Assembly (NCBI GenBank): GCA_036526135.1
Contig: DATCZA010000079.1
Span: 1-58,744, forward strand
Source of the DNA: UBA2965 sp036526135
GTDB taxonomy: Bacteria; Pseudomonadota; Gammaproteobacteria; Pseudomonadales; Azotimanducaceae
Length of the DNA stretch: 58,744 bases
Reading direction: 5' to 3'
A program made the position numbers and the translations under genes. Position 1 is the stretch's first letter; every line of letters starts with the position of its first letter. Of the stretch, positions 8,054 to 17,520 are shown piece by piece. Below the pieces are notes generated by a model. It made no database searches. It saw only the letters and a program-made list of their open reading frames with translations, and was not told the origin of the DNA.

Positions 8054-9088
8054 TCAGCCGGCGCTCAGCTGGGCCAGGTGTGCGCAGGCGGATTCGGCCC
8101 GCGCCTTACGCACGGCGGTAATCTCCGCAAGAATGGCGACGGCGATCTCCGGCGGCGTCTTGCTGCCGATGGGCAGGCCAATGGGCGCGTGCAGCCGTCC
8201 GATCTGCTCCTCGCTCAGCTCCAGCGCGGCGAGTCGCTCCCGACGGCTGGCCGACGTCCGCGCGGAGCCCATTGCCCCCACGTAGAAGGCGTCGGTGGTC
8301 AGCGCCTGCATCATGCCCATGTCGTCGATTCGCGGGTCGTGGGTCAACGCGACGATCGCCGAAGCGGGATCGCTGGCATGGGCCTTGATCGCGTCGTCGG
8401 GCATGTCGGCCACCAGCTTCACGCCCGGGATGCCGAAGTCGTTCAGCAGATCTTCCCTCGGGTCGCAGACGGTGACCTGGTAGTCCAGCATCTGGGCCAT
8501 CTCCGCGAGGTACTTCGACACCATGCCGGCACCGATGACGAAAAGCTGGTAGCGGGGGCCGTAGGTGTGCTCGAGAATCTGGGAATCGGCCTCCCAGCGC
8601 AGCGGCTCGTGCTGGGGCACTTGCAAGGTCCGGAAGGAGCGATTTTTCAGATCCACCGTTCGTTTCACGCAGCGGCGCTGAGCGAGCTGGTCACGGATGT
8701 GCGACATGTGGGCTTTGTAGGCGGCGTTCGCAGCCACGGGCTCGATCACGATGAGCAGAGAGCCCCCACACGGCAGGCCGAACTTCTCCGACTCCTCCGC
8801 GGTGACACCGTACTCGAATGTCTGCGCGTGCTCGGCAGCGAGCTCCCCGCTCGTGAGCTTCTCGAGAAGGTCGTCCTCGACGCAACCGCCCGACAGCGAT
8901 CCCACGATTTGCCCTTCGGCATTGCACGCGAGCAACGACCCGACGGGGCGGGGAGAGGATCCCCAGGTGGCCACGACGGTCGCCAGCCAGCAGGGGCGAT
9001 CGGCCAGCAGCCACTCGGTCACCTGATTGAGAACTTCCTCGTCTACTGCGTGCATCTCGTCCGTTGCGCCGATTTGGTAGGCTTGCAT
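8054..9088 (-). CDS. xdhC: XdhC family Mo-hydroxylase maturation factor
   Basis: XdhC proteins bind molybdenum cofactor, promote its sulfuration and hand it to xanthine dehydrogenase-type apoenzymes. The N-terminal domain contains LATVVATWGSSPRPVGS and the conserved SLSGGCVEDDL. The C-terminal Rossmann-like domain has LFVIGAGMVSKYLAEMAQ and DPREDLL. Length (about 344 residues) is normal. I chose the ATG at 9088; an ATG at 9115 would overlap the divergent rhomboid gene start. Only about 25 bases separate the two divergent genes, so their promoters must lie inside coding sequence or be shared. It is coupled to the downstream MocA-like gene. Confidence 0.9.
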   Translation of the reverse strand: MQAYQIGATDEMHAVDEEVLNQVTEWLLADRPCWLATVVATWGSSPRPVGSLLACNAEGQIVGSLSGGCVEDDLLEKLTSGELAAEHAQTFEYGVTAEESEKFGLPCGGSLLIVIEPVAANAAYKAHMSHIRDQLAQRRCVKRTVDLKNRSFRTLQVPQHEPLRWEADSQILEHTYGPRYQLFVIGAGMVSKYLAEMAQMLDYQVTVCDPREDLLNDFGIPGVKLVADMPDDAIKAHASDPASAIVALTHDPRIDDMGMMQALTTDAFYVGAMGSARTSASRRERLAALELSEEQIGRLHAPIGLPIGSKTPPEIAVAILAEITAVRKARAESACAHLAQLSAG

Positions 9089-9113
9089 GTTACTACCACT
9101 GTGGCTGTGCTTC

Positions 9114-9965
9114 ATGCGCGTGATCGAGACGGATCTGGACGAAGATCTCTCGGTGCTGTCCCGCCTGCTCTGGGAACGCAGGGTGCGTCATCGCATCTAC
9201 GAGGAACGCGGGCGCCAGATCGTCGAGCTGGCGGACGGTGCCCAGGCCGCATTGGTTCGGGACGTCTACGAGGCGCTGGCTTCGGGTTCTCTGGTCGTCG
9301 AGGCACAGCCTCTGCCGCAGCGCCGTCCGGGGCTGCTCGCGCAGATCCGCAGGTACCCGGGGCTTGCGGTCCTGGTCGCCCTGGCCGTGGCGCTGTTTCC
9401 GTTTACCATGCCGCTGGCCGAAGGCCGCGTAACGTATGTTGCCAGCTGGCTGACGATCGTGGATCTGATTCGGCTTGGATCCGCTCCCGGGACGCTGGTC
9501 GAGCTGGTGGCGGAGGCCGCGGTCTGGCGCTGGTTCGCGCCCATGCTGATCCACTTCAACGCCGTGCATCTTCTGTTCAACTGCGCTGTCGTCATCGAGA
9601 TGGGCCGGCGGATCGAAAGTCGGCTTGGGGCACTCTGGTTCTGGGCAATCGTCCTCGTGGTTTCGCTCGTGGCCAATCTCGGGCAGTACGCGATGAACGC
9701 GAATCCCCTGTTCGGCGGGCTTTCCGGCGTCGCCTTCGGCCTGTTGGGCTTTGTCCTGGCGGCCGGCCGTCTGGCGCCCGCCGTGCCTCAATGGCAGGTG
9801 CCAACCGCTGTCGCGGGTGGGCTGCTGTTCTTCCTGGTGCTGTTCAGCACGGGCGTGACCGAGTATTTCGGTCTTCACGTGGCCAACGCGGCCCATTGGT
9901 TCGGACTCGCCGCCGGAGCAGTTCTCGGCATCGTCACGGGTCGTCTGGTCGGCTCCGGTCGCTGA
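9114..9965 (+). CDS. Rhomboid family intramembrane serine protease
   Basis: An N-terminal cytoplasmic domain of about 85 residues (ETDLDEDLSVLSRLLWERRV), as in proteobacterial GlpG-type rhomboids, precedes about six hydrophobic segments. The active-site Ser lies in FGGLSGVAFGLLG near residue 205, and the His in HVANAAHWFGLAAG near residue 262, the catalytic dyad of the family. An HFNAVHLLFN segment near residue 150 matches the conserved H-x-x-x-H-x-x-x-N of the TM2/L1 region. It is an inner-membrane protease; substrates are unknown. I chose the ATG at 9114 because similarity begins there, although an in-frame ATG exists at 9087. pepN follows after 41 bases. Confidence 0.88.
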   Translation: MRVIETDLDEDLSVLSRLLWERRVRHRIYEERGRQIVELADGAQAALVRDVYEALASGSLVVEAQPLPQRRPGLLAQIRRYPGLAVLVALAVALFPFTMPLAEGRVTYVASWLTIVDLIRLGSAPGTLVELVAEAAVWRWFAPMLIHFNAVHLLFNCAVVIEMGRRIESRLGALWFWAIVLVVSLVANLGQYAMNANPLFGGLSGVAFGLLGFVLAAGRLAPAVPQWQVPTAVAGGLLFFLVLFSTGVTEYFGLHVANAAHWFGLAAGAVLGIVTGRLVGSGR

Positions 9966-10006
9966 TCGGCGCGAGGCCGTCAACGGTTGCATATGGAGCT
10001 TTGCCG

Positions 10007-12679
10007 ATGAGTAGCAACGTCCCTCAACCCGTGTTCCTCCGGGACTACGAGCCGCCGTCTTACCGGACCCTGGATACCCGGCTGAGCTTCGACGTACGCG
10101 ATGGCTACACGCGCGTCGAGAGCCAGCTGAGCGTGGAGCGCCGCGCAGGCGGCACGGACACGGTGCTACGGCTGGATGGTCAGAACCTGGAGCTGCTCTC
10201 GGTGGCCCTGGATGGCCGGTTGCTGGGTGGCAACGAGTTCGTGGTCGATGCGGAGTCGCTGACCCTCTTCGACCTGCCGGAGCGCTGCGAGATCACGATC
10301 GTGACCCGTATCGAGCCGGAAAAGAACACGGCGTTGGAAGGTCTATACAAATCGGGGAGCATGTACTGCACCCAATGCGAAGCCGAGGGGTTCCGCCGGA
10401 TCACTTACTATCAGGATCGTCCCGACGTTCTCGCGCGCTTCACCACGACCCTGGAAGCAGACGCATCGCTCTACCCGGTCCTGCTCGCCAACGGAAATCC
10501 CATCTCCGACGTCCCGGCGGGCGAAGGGCGCCGCCGGGTGACCTGGGAGGATCCGTTTCCCAAGCCGAGCTATCTCTTTGCGCTCGTGGCCGGCGACCTC
10601 GCGGTCATGGAAGACGAGTTCGTGACCGCTTCCGGACGTCGCGTGGCGCTTCGGATCTTCTCGGAGCCACAGAACATCGGCCAGTGCGGTTACGCCATGG
10701 AAGCGCTCAAGCGCGCCATGCGCTGGGACGAGGAGACGTTCGGCAGGGAGTACGATCTCGACATCCTCATGATCGTGGCGGTGGAAGATTTCAACATGGG
10801 CGCCATGGAGAACAAGGGCCTGAACATCTTCAACACCAAATGCGTTCTGGCTTCGCCGGACACCGCCACGGATGCCGCCCATCTGCGTGTCGAGAGCGTC
10901 GTGGCTCACGAATATTTTCACAACTGGTCCGGCAACCGCGTCACCTGTCGCGACTGGTTTCAGCTGAGCTTGAAGGAAGGATTCACCGTTTTCCGGGACG
11001 AGGAGTTTTCCTCCGACATGAACTTCCGGGCGGTCAAGCGCATCGAGGACGTGAATTTTCTGCGTTCGTCGCAGTTTCCCGAGGACGCCGGCCCCATGGC
11101 GCACCCGGTGCGGCCCGACTCTTACATCGAGATCTCCAACTTCTACACCACGACGGTCTACGAGAAGGGCAGCGAGGTGGTCCGAATGCTGCGGACCCTC
11201 CTCGGAGAGGAACGGTTCCGCCGTGGTTCGGACCTCTTCTTCGATCGCTACGACGGCTGTGCGGTAACGACCGACGACTTTCTGGGCGCCATGGCGGACG
11301 TGACCGCCCTCGATCTGAAACAGTTCCGGCGCTGGTACGAGCAGGCCGGGACGCCACGATTGCAGGTGGAGGAGGGCTGGCACGATGGCGAGCTGAACCT
11401 GCGCATCCGGCAGTCCTGCCCGCCGACGCCCGGGCAGGGCAGCAAGAAGCCCTTCCACCTTCCCGTTCTGATCGGGCTGCTCGATGGTGCCGGCCGCGAC
11501 CTGGTCGATGGGGGCCTGGACTGCTCGAGCGACGCCCAGGTCGATGTGCGCGAGGGCGACCGATCGCTGCTCGTTCACGTAAGGGATGAGATCACCGAGA
11601 TTCGCATCCCCGGTCTGCCCGGGCGTCCGGCGGTGAGTTTCCTGCGGGGGTTCTCCGCTCCGGTTCGAGTGGAATATCCCCGTGACCCCGAGACGCTTGC
11701 CTTTCTGGCTCTTCACGACTCCGATGGTTTTGCGCGCTGGGATGCGCTGCAGACGCTGGTGGTCAGGGAGATCGACGCCATGCGCTCCGGCGGCGAACCC
11801 GCCGCCGAGCTCGTAGCGCTGCTGGGCAACTTCATCGATCCTGCGCTGGCCGGTGGGGCCAGCGCCGAGCAGCGCTTTCTGCTGTCGGAGTTACTGCACG
11901 TCGCGGACGAGGGTTATCTCTTCCAGGCGCTCGACGACTTCGAGGTAGAAGCCGTTTGCGATGCCCGAGACCGGCTCGTGGTGTCGGTGGCGGCCAATCA
12001 CGCCGAGCGGTGGCGCGCGCTTTACGAGGCCAACGCGGCCTCGGGTGCCTACGCGCCCGAGCCCGACGGCATGTCCCGCCGGGCCCTGCGCAACACGGCC
12101 CTCGGGTATCTTGCCCGGGTCGAGACCGGGTCCGCTCTGGAGTCGTTGCTCGAGGATCATTACCGGTCGGCCGACAACCTCACGGACCGCAGCGCCGCCC
12201 TCCGGGCCGTCGCCGACGTCGATGGTCTCAGCGATTCTTTTCGCAGTGAAATGCTCGACGAGTTTCATCGGCGCTGGCGGGCACACGCGCTCATCGTCGA
12301 CCTGTGGTTTTCGGTTCAGGCGAGCAGTCCGCGCAGCAGCGCCGGCACCATCAGGGAGCTTGAATCGCACCCTGACTTCGATGGCCTGAATCCCAACAAG
12401 CTGCGCGCTTTGCATGGGGCGTTTGGCCAGATGAACCATCGAAATTTCCATGCCCAGGACGGATCCGGCTACGACCTCCTGGCGGATCGGGTGCTGGAAC
12501 TCGACCGGAACAACCCGCAGATCGCCGCGCGGCTGCTGACGCCGCTCACGCGCTGGCGACGCTACGACACTCACCGTCAGGCGCTGATGACTGCGGCATT
12601 GCGCAGGATCGAGGATCAGGATGGGCTGTCCAAGGACGTATTCGAGGTGGTCACCAAGACGCTGGCGACCGAAGACTGA
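10007..12679 (+). CDS. pepN: Aminopeptidase N (M1 family metallopeptidase)
   Basis: Removes N-terminal residues from peptides in the cytoplasm with a zinc ion. The 890-residue length matches PepN. The substrate-anchoring motif appears as VEDFNMGAMENKGLN and the zinc site as VVAHEYFHNWSGN near residue 300, with the third ligand in the LKEGFTVFRDEEF segment downstream (HExxH-x18-E). The C-terminal alpha-helical superhelix is present in full. The start codon at 10007 follows GGAGCTTTGCCG. A much longer open frame extends upstream to 7979 but is only the non-coding side of xdhC and the rhomboid region. Convergent with the batD-like gene 15 bases away. Confidence 0.96.
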   Translation: MSSNVPQPVFLRDYEPPSYRTLDTRLSFDVRDGYTRVESQLSVERRAGGTDTVLRLDGQNLELLSVALDGRLLGGNEFVVDAESLTLFDLPERCEITIVTRIEPEKNTALEGLYKSGSMYCTQCEAEGFRRITYYQDRPDVLARFTTTLEADASLYPVLLANGNPISDVPAGEGRRRVTWEDPFPKPSYLFALVAGDLAVMEDEFVTASGRRVALRIFSEPQNIGQCGYAMEALKRAMRWDEETFGREYDLDILMIVAVEDFNMGAMENKGLNIFNTKCVLASPDTATDAAHLRVESVVAHEYFHNWSGNRVTCRDWFQLSLKEGFTVFRDEEFSSDMNFRAVKRIEDVNFLRSSQFPEDAGPMAHPVRPDSYIEISNFYTTTVYEKGSEVVRMLRTLLGEERFRRGSDLFFDRYDGCAVTTDDFLGAMADVTALDLKQFRRWYEQAGTPRLQVEEGWHDGELNLRIRQSCPPTPGQGSKKPFHLPVLIGLLDGAGRDLVDGGLDCSSDAQVDVREGDRSLLVHVRDEITEIRIPGLPGRPAVSFLRGFSAPVRVEYPRDPETLAFLALHDSDGFARWDALQTLVVREIDAMRSGGEPAAELVALLGNFIDPALAGGASAEQRFLLSELLHVADEGYLFQALDDFEVEAVCDARDRLVVSVAANHAERWRALYEANAASGAYAPEPDGMSRRALRNTALGYLARVETGSALESLLEDHYRSADNLTDRSAALRAVADVDGLSDSFRSEMLDEFHRRWRAHALIVDLWFSVQASSPRSSAGTIRELESHPDFDGLNPNKLRALHGAFGQMNHRNFHAQDGSGYDLLADRVLELDRNNPQIAARLLTPLTRWRRYDTHRQALMTAALRRIEDQDGLSKDVFEVVTKTLATED

Positions 12680-12694
12680 CCTGCCCCGGGCCGG

Positions 12695-14344
12695 TCAGGC
12701 GTACAGCTCGGGAAGCGCTTCGGGCCCGGAGGGTTTGCGCCGTCCCCGGGTCAGGGCGGCGGCTTTGATGACGTCCTGGCCGGTGACTCGCGGGCCAGGT
12801 TGCGGCGAGAAGAGAGATTCGTTGAGCTGCTGCCAGACTTCCCGCCCCTGGGGGTGCGCCAGCAGCTGCTCAAGTCCGGAGGCTCCGAAGCGCGCGGCGA
12901 GGTATTGCAGCAGCGCGGCGCGCAGGACCTGGGGTTCCTGGTTCTGGCAGCTGCGGCGCAGCGACGCCCAGGCCTGCCTCGAGGTCGGGCCCGCGTCGGG
13001 CGCGCTGGATCGGAAACGTCTGGAGAGAGCCCAAAACCCGGCCAGCAGCAGGAACGCGAAGAGGATGGCGGCTGCGTGAAGCGGGTTCAACCCAAGGCCG
13101 GGCTCGAGATCCGAGCCGGCTGCTGCCGCGGGCTCGGCGCCGACGCCTGACCCATCGGAAACAGGGTCTTCAGCGAGAGGTTTCTGGGGCAAGGCGGGTC
13201 TTCCGCCGGCAATGCGCACCATGCGGCCATCCAGCCGGCTCTTCCTCACGCGTTCGGTCCCGGTATCCCACCACGTTACCTCTACCGGAGGAAATGCCAC
13301 CTCGCCGCCGGCGACGGCAATCAGCGAGTAAACCTCCTGGCGGGTGCCGACGACGCTGCTGCCGCGGGTGTCGTCCAGGATCTCCGGAGATTGAGGATAG
13401 GATTTCAGGCGGCCTTCAGGGAACTTCGCGTCGATCGGCGGGATCGCGGAGCCGATGTTGCCCGTGGCAACCAGGGTGAAGCGGCGTTCCACCGGGTCGC
13501 CGACGGTAATCTCGGTGGTGCTGGGCGACCAGGCTTCGGAAAGCTGGACGTCGGTTGCGGGCAGCCACGGCTCGTGCTGGGGGTAGGCCGGCGGGATGGG
13601 AAGCACTTCCAGCTCGATGGGTTCGGTGCTGACCCGGATACCGGAGCGGCGGTAGCGCCCGCCGGTCTGCATGCGGACGCTGGACGTGATGGACGTCTCC
13701 GGGATGACGACCGCGCCAGAGCGCTCGGGAAATATGGCGAATTGCTGCTCTACGATGCCGTAGCGCTGCCCGCCCACGAGAGTGCTGCTCGATCGCGTCT
13801 CGCCCACCGGTATGACCACCGCGTCCGGCACTTCCGGGGCCCCGGGCAGGTCGCTGTATATCTGCACGCCGCTCGAGTAGTAGAGCCTGCGCGTGAACAC
13901 GGTCTCGCCCTGAACGTATACCGGGTTGCTGGACAGCTCGGTCTCGAAGAAGACCATGCGATCGATAGCACGCCTCACGCCCGGGTCCATGGGACGCACC
14001 ACGATTCGGATCGCCTCGCTCTGCTCGCCGCCGATGGAGATCGCCGGCACCAGCAACTCGCCCGTTCGACGTGGCCGTAGATCGATCTGGTGCTCGACCC
14101 AGCTGTCTATGCGTCCGTTTACGGAGCGGTACTGGCTCTGGGTATTGGTGCCGAGCACCTCGAAATCCTCATCGAGCGGCGACAGGTCCAATGTGTCCGC
14201 CCGGCTCTGGCCTGTGGAGCGCAAAGTCAGCCGAAGGGTATCCATCTCGTCGAGCAGCCGAGGCTCCACGGAAGTCTGGATGGCTGACCATGCCCAAGGT
14301 GCGAACAGGCAGGTGAGCAGGACGATGAGTCGCCGGCTCACCAT
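12695..14344 (-). CDS. batD: BatD family protein
   Basis: Last gene of the moxR-bat operon. It has a signal peptide (RRLIVLLTCLFAPWAWSA), then an extended beta-rich periplasmic region (residues about 25-380) with repeated Ig-like segments such as DTLRLTLRSTGQ and GELLVPAISIGG. A single membrane span near residue 455 (LHAAAILFAFLLLAGFWAL) and a cytoplasmic tail follow. BatD members accompany BatA/B/C in systems linked to oxygen and oxidative stress tolerance and envelope function, but the molecular role is unsettled. I chose the ATG at 14344; it overlaps the stop of the upstream batB/C gene by seven bases, which argues for translational coupling and against the upstream ATG at 14458. Confidence 0.85.
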   Translation of the reverse strand: MVSRRLIVLLTCLFAPWAWSAIQTSVEPRLLDEMDTLRLTLRSTGQSRADTLDLSPLDEDFEVLGTNTQSQYRSVNGRIDSWVEHQIDLRPRRTGELLVPAISIGGEQSEAIRIVVRPMDPGVRRAIDRMVFFETELSSNPVYVQGETVFTRRLYYSSGVQIYSDLPGAPEVPDAVVIPVGETRSSSTLVGGQRYGIVEQQFAIFPERSGAVVIPETSITSSVRMQTGGRYRRSGIRVSTEPIELEVLPIPPAYPQHEPWLPATDVQLSEAWSPSTTEITVGDPVERRFTLVATGNIGSAIPPIDAKFPEGRLKSYPQSPEILDDTRGSSVVGTRQEVYSLIAVAGGEVAFPPVEVTWWDTGTERVRKSRLDGRMVRIAGGRPALPQKPLAEDPVSDGSGVGAEPAAAAGSDLEPGLGLNPLHAAAILFAFLLLAGFWALSRRFRSSAPDAGPTSRQAWASLRRSCQNQEPQVLRAALLQYLAARFGASGLEQLLAHPQGREVWQQLNESLFSPQPGPRVTGQDVIKAAALTRGRRKPSGPEALPELYA

Positions 14345-16053
14345 ATCTGCTCCGAGGGGTTGCTTTGGTACTCGCCTCTGCGCAGTCGCTGATTGGTTTC
14401 GTAGCGGAACTTCCGGCGCAGAAGGCCGCCCGGATCGTCGGGCACCCGGCGCAGCCACTGCTCCAGCGCATCCTGCTGCTCATCGCGAGCGTCAGCCAGT
14501 TCCGTCTCCGACCCCGGAGCCGGCTCGCTGGGCTCGTCGCCGGACGCCGATTGCCCCGAAGGCCGATCGCTCTGCTCCCCAGGATCCTGCTCTGCGGTCT
14601 GATCCTGCTGCTCACCGGAACCGGAGGGCGTGGACTGGTCATCTTCTGATCCTTGCCCGTCGTCTTGCTGGTTCTGATCCTGCTGCTGTTGCGATTGCTG
14701 CTGCTCCAGCAACTCCTCGAGGAGGGCTTTATTGAAGGCCGCATCTTCATGGCCGGGCTGCTGCGCCAGCACCTCGCTGTAGGCGGCGATGGCGGTCTGC
14801 AGATCCCCCTGGTGCGCCAGGGCGTTGCCCAGGTTGTAGATGCCCGTTGCCGACAGCTGGGCGGCAAACGCCTCCGCCGCCCCTGGGTAGTCGCCTGCCC
14901 GGTATCGGGCGGCGGCGCGCCAGTCGGGATCCTCGAACAGGTTCGCAGCGGCCGCCGGGTCGCCCTGCTCGAGCATCTCCACGGCCTGCTGATCCCGCCG
15001 TTGCCACAAATCGTCCCAGAGGTTTGCCTCGGCGGGCAGCGGGAGGATCCCAATGCACACGGCGGCTAGCAGACCGCGCCGGAAACCGAGCAGCGCGAGC
15101 GGGATGAGCGCGATGCAGACCCAGTAACCCATATCCGCCCACGTGTCGAACTCCCGTTCCACCTCAAGCATTTCGGCGTCCTGGGGCAGCGGGGTCGCCG
15201 TGAGAAAGGCAATGTCCTCGTCGCCCAAACTCATGGACCGATAACGGCCGTGGCAGGCGTCGGCAAGGGCGGCAAGATACTGGGCATCCAGGCGGGCGCG
15301 GACGATCTCTCCCGATTCGGTTCGCAGCACGTCTCCCGGCTGATCAACGAAATCCAGGGGGATCGTGCCGCCCGAGGCGGTGCCCACGCCGAGTATGGAG
15401 ATGGGATAGCTGGGGTGAGCTTGGTCGGTGAGATCCGAGGCGCGCGCGACGCCGTCGGTGACCAGCAGGATCCGTCCCTGCGCAAAACCGGCATTGTCCA
15501 GGAGCTGCCGCGCAAGGTCGATGGCCGACCGGGCGTTGCTGCCGAGGACGGGCATCATGCCCGGGCTCAAAGCTGCCAGCAGGTTCTGGACGGTCTCGGT
15601 GTCATCGGTCAGCGGTGCAACCGAGTGAGCGTCTCCCGCGTAGGCGACCAGGCCGGTGAAACCCTCGTCCCGGGCCCGAAGGACGTCTGTGATCTTCTGG
15701 CGAGCGCGAACGATGCGCGAGGGCGGCACATCCTGCGCGTACATGGACAGCGAGAGATCGAGCACGACCACCAGAGCGTCGCTTCTCTGCTCCACAGGTT
15801 GAGGCAGGCGTTCCCACGTCGGCCCCGCCAGACCGACGGTTGCTGCCGCCAGCGCCAATGCCGCGAGGACGGCCGTTCGCCGCATGCCCCCCTTGCCGGT
15901 TGGCTCGAGCAGAACGTTGAGAAGCTCCGGGGCGATGATGGACTCCCAGTGCGACCCCGCGGCGCGGTTTCGGGCCCACAGCGCAGCCAGGCCAATGGCG
16001 GGAATCAGGCCAAGCAGCCACCACGGGCGGATGAATTGCAATGACTCAATCAC
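14338..16053 (-). CDS. batB: BatB-BatC fusion: VWA domain protein with TPR and low-complexity tail
   Basis: Residues 1-75 contain two membrane helices. A von Willebrand factor A domain follows, with an intact MIDAS motif (VVLDLSLSM, D-x-S-x-S) and the matching LLVTDGVA segment. A third membrane helix lies near residue 310 (YWVCIALIPLALLGF). After this come TPR-like helices (AARYRAGDYPGAAEAF, GIYNLGNALAHQGDL) typical of BatC, then a long Gln/Asp/Glu/Ser/Gly-rich stretch and a short conserved end. BatB and BatC are separate genes in many bacteria; here they are one 571-residue protein. It likely forms a membrane complex with BatA and BatD. It overlaps batA by eight bases. Confidence 0.88.
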   Translation of the reverse strand: MIESLQFIRPWWLLGLIPAIGLAALWARNRAAGSHWESIIAPELLNVLLEPTGKGGMRRTAVLAALALAAATVGLAGPTWERLPQPVEQRSDALVVVLDLSLSMYAQDVPPSRIVRARQKITDVLRARDEGFTGLVAYAGDAHSVAPLTDDTETVQNLLAALSPGMMPVLGSNARSAIDLARQLLDNAGFAQGRILLVTDGVARASDLTDQAHPSYPISILGVGTASGGTIPLDFVDQPGDVLRTESGEIVRARLDAQYLAALADACHGRYRSMSLGDEDIAFLTATPLPQDAEMLEVEREFDTWADMGYWVCIALIPLALLGFRRGLLAAVCIGILPLPAEANLWDDLWQRRDQQAVEMLEQGDPAAAANLFEDPDWRAAARYRAGDYPGAAEAFAAQLSATGIYNLGNALAHQGDLQTAIAAYSEVLAQQPGHEDAAFNKALLEELLEQQQSQQQQDQNQQDDGQGSEDDQSTPSGSGEQQDQTAEQDPGEQSDRPSGQSASGDEPSEPAPGSETELADARDEQQDALEQWLRRVPDDPGGLLRRKFRYETNQRLRRGEYQSNPSEQIW

Positions 16054-17047
16054 GGCCCCAGCCTCGCCAGTTGCCGGCGATCAGCAGCATCGACATGAAC
16101 CAGGCGGCGCCCAGCGGCCAGTAGTAGAGCGCGGCGATGGGCCGGTAGGTCTCGGCATCCTGCTCCACGGGCTCGAGCGCGTCGATGATGGTGTAGATTT
16201 CCTGAAGGCGCTGGGTGTTCTGGGCGCGGAAGTAGCGCCCTCCGGTGGCGTCGGCGATGGTCTGCAGGGTTTCCTCGTCGAGCTCCGCCGAGGGGTTGAT
16301 CACCCTGGACCCAAAGACGCCGAAAAGGCTCGGCATCCGCATCTCGTCCGCGCCCACGCCGATGGTGTGGATGCGGATCTCCTCCTGGCGAGCGAGCTCT
16401 GCCGCCTTTATCGGCGCGACCTCGCCGACGTTGCTCGCCCCATCGGTAAGAAGGATGAGCACGCGTTCGCCCTCGGGTCTTCTGCGCAGCCGTTTGACGG
16501 CCAGACCGATGGCGTCACCGATCGCCGTCTTGCCGCCGGCGATGCCCACGGGAGCTTCCACCAGCAGGCGGTTGACGCTGTCCAGGTCGAACGTGAGCGG
16601 CGCCTGGAGGTAGGCATTGGTGCCGAACAGGATCAGCCCGACGCGGTCACCGCGCCGGGCGTCCACGAACTGGCTGACGACGTTCTTGACCACCGTCAGG
16701 CGATTGACCATTCGCCCGCCCAGCTCCAGATCCTCGGTGCCCATGCTTCCGGATATGTCCACGGCCAGCATGAGGTCCCTTCCGGTTACCGGAAGCGTGA
16801 CCGGATCGCCCGTCCATTGCGGCCTTGCGGTGGCCGTGACCAGCGCCAACCAGATCAGCCACAGCGCGACCGCGCGCCAGGGAAAGCGTCCGCTGGCCGT
16901 GCCGGCGCTATCGTCCGTGGCGCGGAAAGCTGCGACGCTTGGCACCGTTAGAGCTGCCTGCTGACGCGCCACGGGGCTGACGAGCAGCCGCATTGCCAGG
17001 GGCAGTGGCGCCAAGAGGAAGGCCCACGGCCACAGCCACTCGATCAT
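16046..17047 (-). CDS. batA: BatA-like VWA domain membrane protein
   Basis: The 333-residue protein begins with a membrane helix (WPWAFLLAPLPLAMRLLV), has a second near residue 60 (ALWLIWLALVTATARP), a VWA domain with a perfect MIDAS (LAVDISGSM) and ILLTDGASN, and ends with a membrane helix near residue 305. This is the usual BatA/YeaD architecture. VWA domains bind partners through a divalent metal; MoxR-type AAA ATPases encoded in the same operon are their usual functional partners. The ATG overlaps the stop of the DUF4381 gene (ATGA), and its 3' end overlaps batB/C by eight bases, so the cluster is translationally coupled. Confidence 0.9.
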   Translation of the reverse strand: MIEWLWPWAFLLAPLPLAMRLLVSPVARQQAALTVPSVAAFRATDDSAGTASGRFPWRAVALWLIWLALVTATARPQWTGDPVTLPVTGRDLMLAVDISGSMGTEDLELGGRMVNRLTVVKNVVSQFVDARRGDRVGLILFGTNAYLQAPLTFDLDSVNRLLVEAPVGIAGGKTAIGDAIGLAVKRLRRRPEGERVLILLTDGASNVGEVAPIKAAELARQEEIRIHTIGVGADEMRMPSLFGVFGSRVINPSAELDEETLQTIADATGGRYFRAQNTQRLQEIYTIIDALEPVEQDAETYRPIAALYYWPLGAAWFMSMLLIAGNWRGWGRD

Positions 17048-17520
17048 GGCCGCACCCGCTTCAGGAAGCGCTGCATCAGCGCGTCGAGTTCGTCGGTGGC
17101 AAACTCCGGGTCGGGGCGAAAGCGCTCGTTGCCGAGAAGCCGGCCCGGACCGGTGGTGAACGCCCGTTCGCCGTAACGTTCGTCCAGCATCGCCAGCCAG
17201 GTTTCGTCCGTGGCCGCTCTGGCGTCACGCTCGCCGAAGCCGTGAACGAGCAACCGCTTCAAAAGCTCGTTGCACTCGTGGGTGAAGGCCTCGCCGGAAA
17301 GGGACCCCGACCTGAGGTGCTCGCTGAGACGCTCGTAGAGACGCCGGGCCTGCCGGACGGGACGGCGCCGGCGCCGATACTCGTAGATGGCCCGGATGCC
17401 GGCCGCGCAGACAAAAGCGATCACCAATGCCAGCAGCCACCAACCGATGGCCGGCGGCCACCACCCGGGGTCCGGGGGCAGATGGATGTCTCTGAGCTGC
17501 TCCAGGGGATTCGGCTGCAT
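17044..17520 (-). CDS. DUF4381 family small membrane protein
   Basis: A 158-residue protein with the typical opening PLEQLRDIHLPPDPGWWPPA, one membrane helix near residues 25-48 (IGWWLLALVIAFVCAAGI), a basic cluster (RRRRRPVRQARR) and a cytoplasmic helical tail. DUF4381 genes are found almost only between DUF58 and VWA genes in moxR-bat operons, where the protein is presumed to be a small accessory membrane subunit. The start is ATG at 17520 in a TGATG overlap with the DUF58 stop; a GTG nine bases upstream is possible but less likely. Confidence 0.85.
   Translation of the reverse strand: MQPNPLEQLRDIHLPPDPGWWPPAIGWWLLALVIAFVCAAGIRAIYEYRRRRRPVRQARRLYERLSEHLRSGSLSGEAFTHECNELLKRLLVHGFGERDARAATDETWLAMLDERYGERAFTTGPGRLLGNERFRPDPEFATDELDALMQRFLKRVRP

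Noticed and set aside
7979..12679. A 1566-codon plus-strand open frame
   Set aside because: Only the part from 10007 codes for PepN. The upstream 2 kb is the opposite strand of the MocA-like and xdhC genes and another frame of the rhomboid gene, kept open by high GC.
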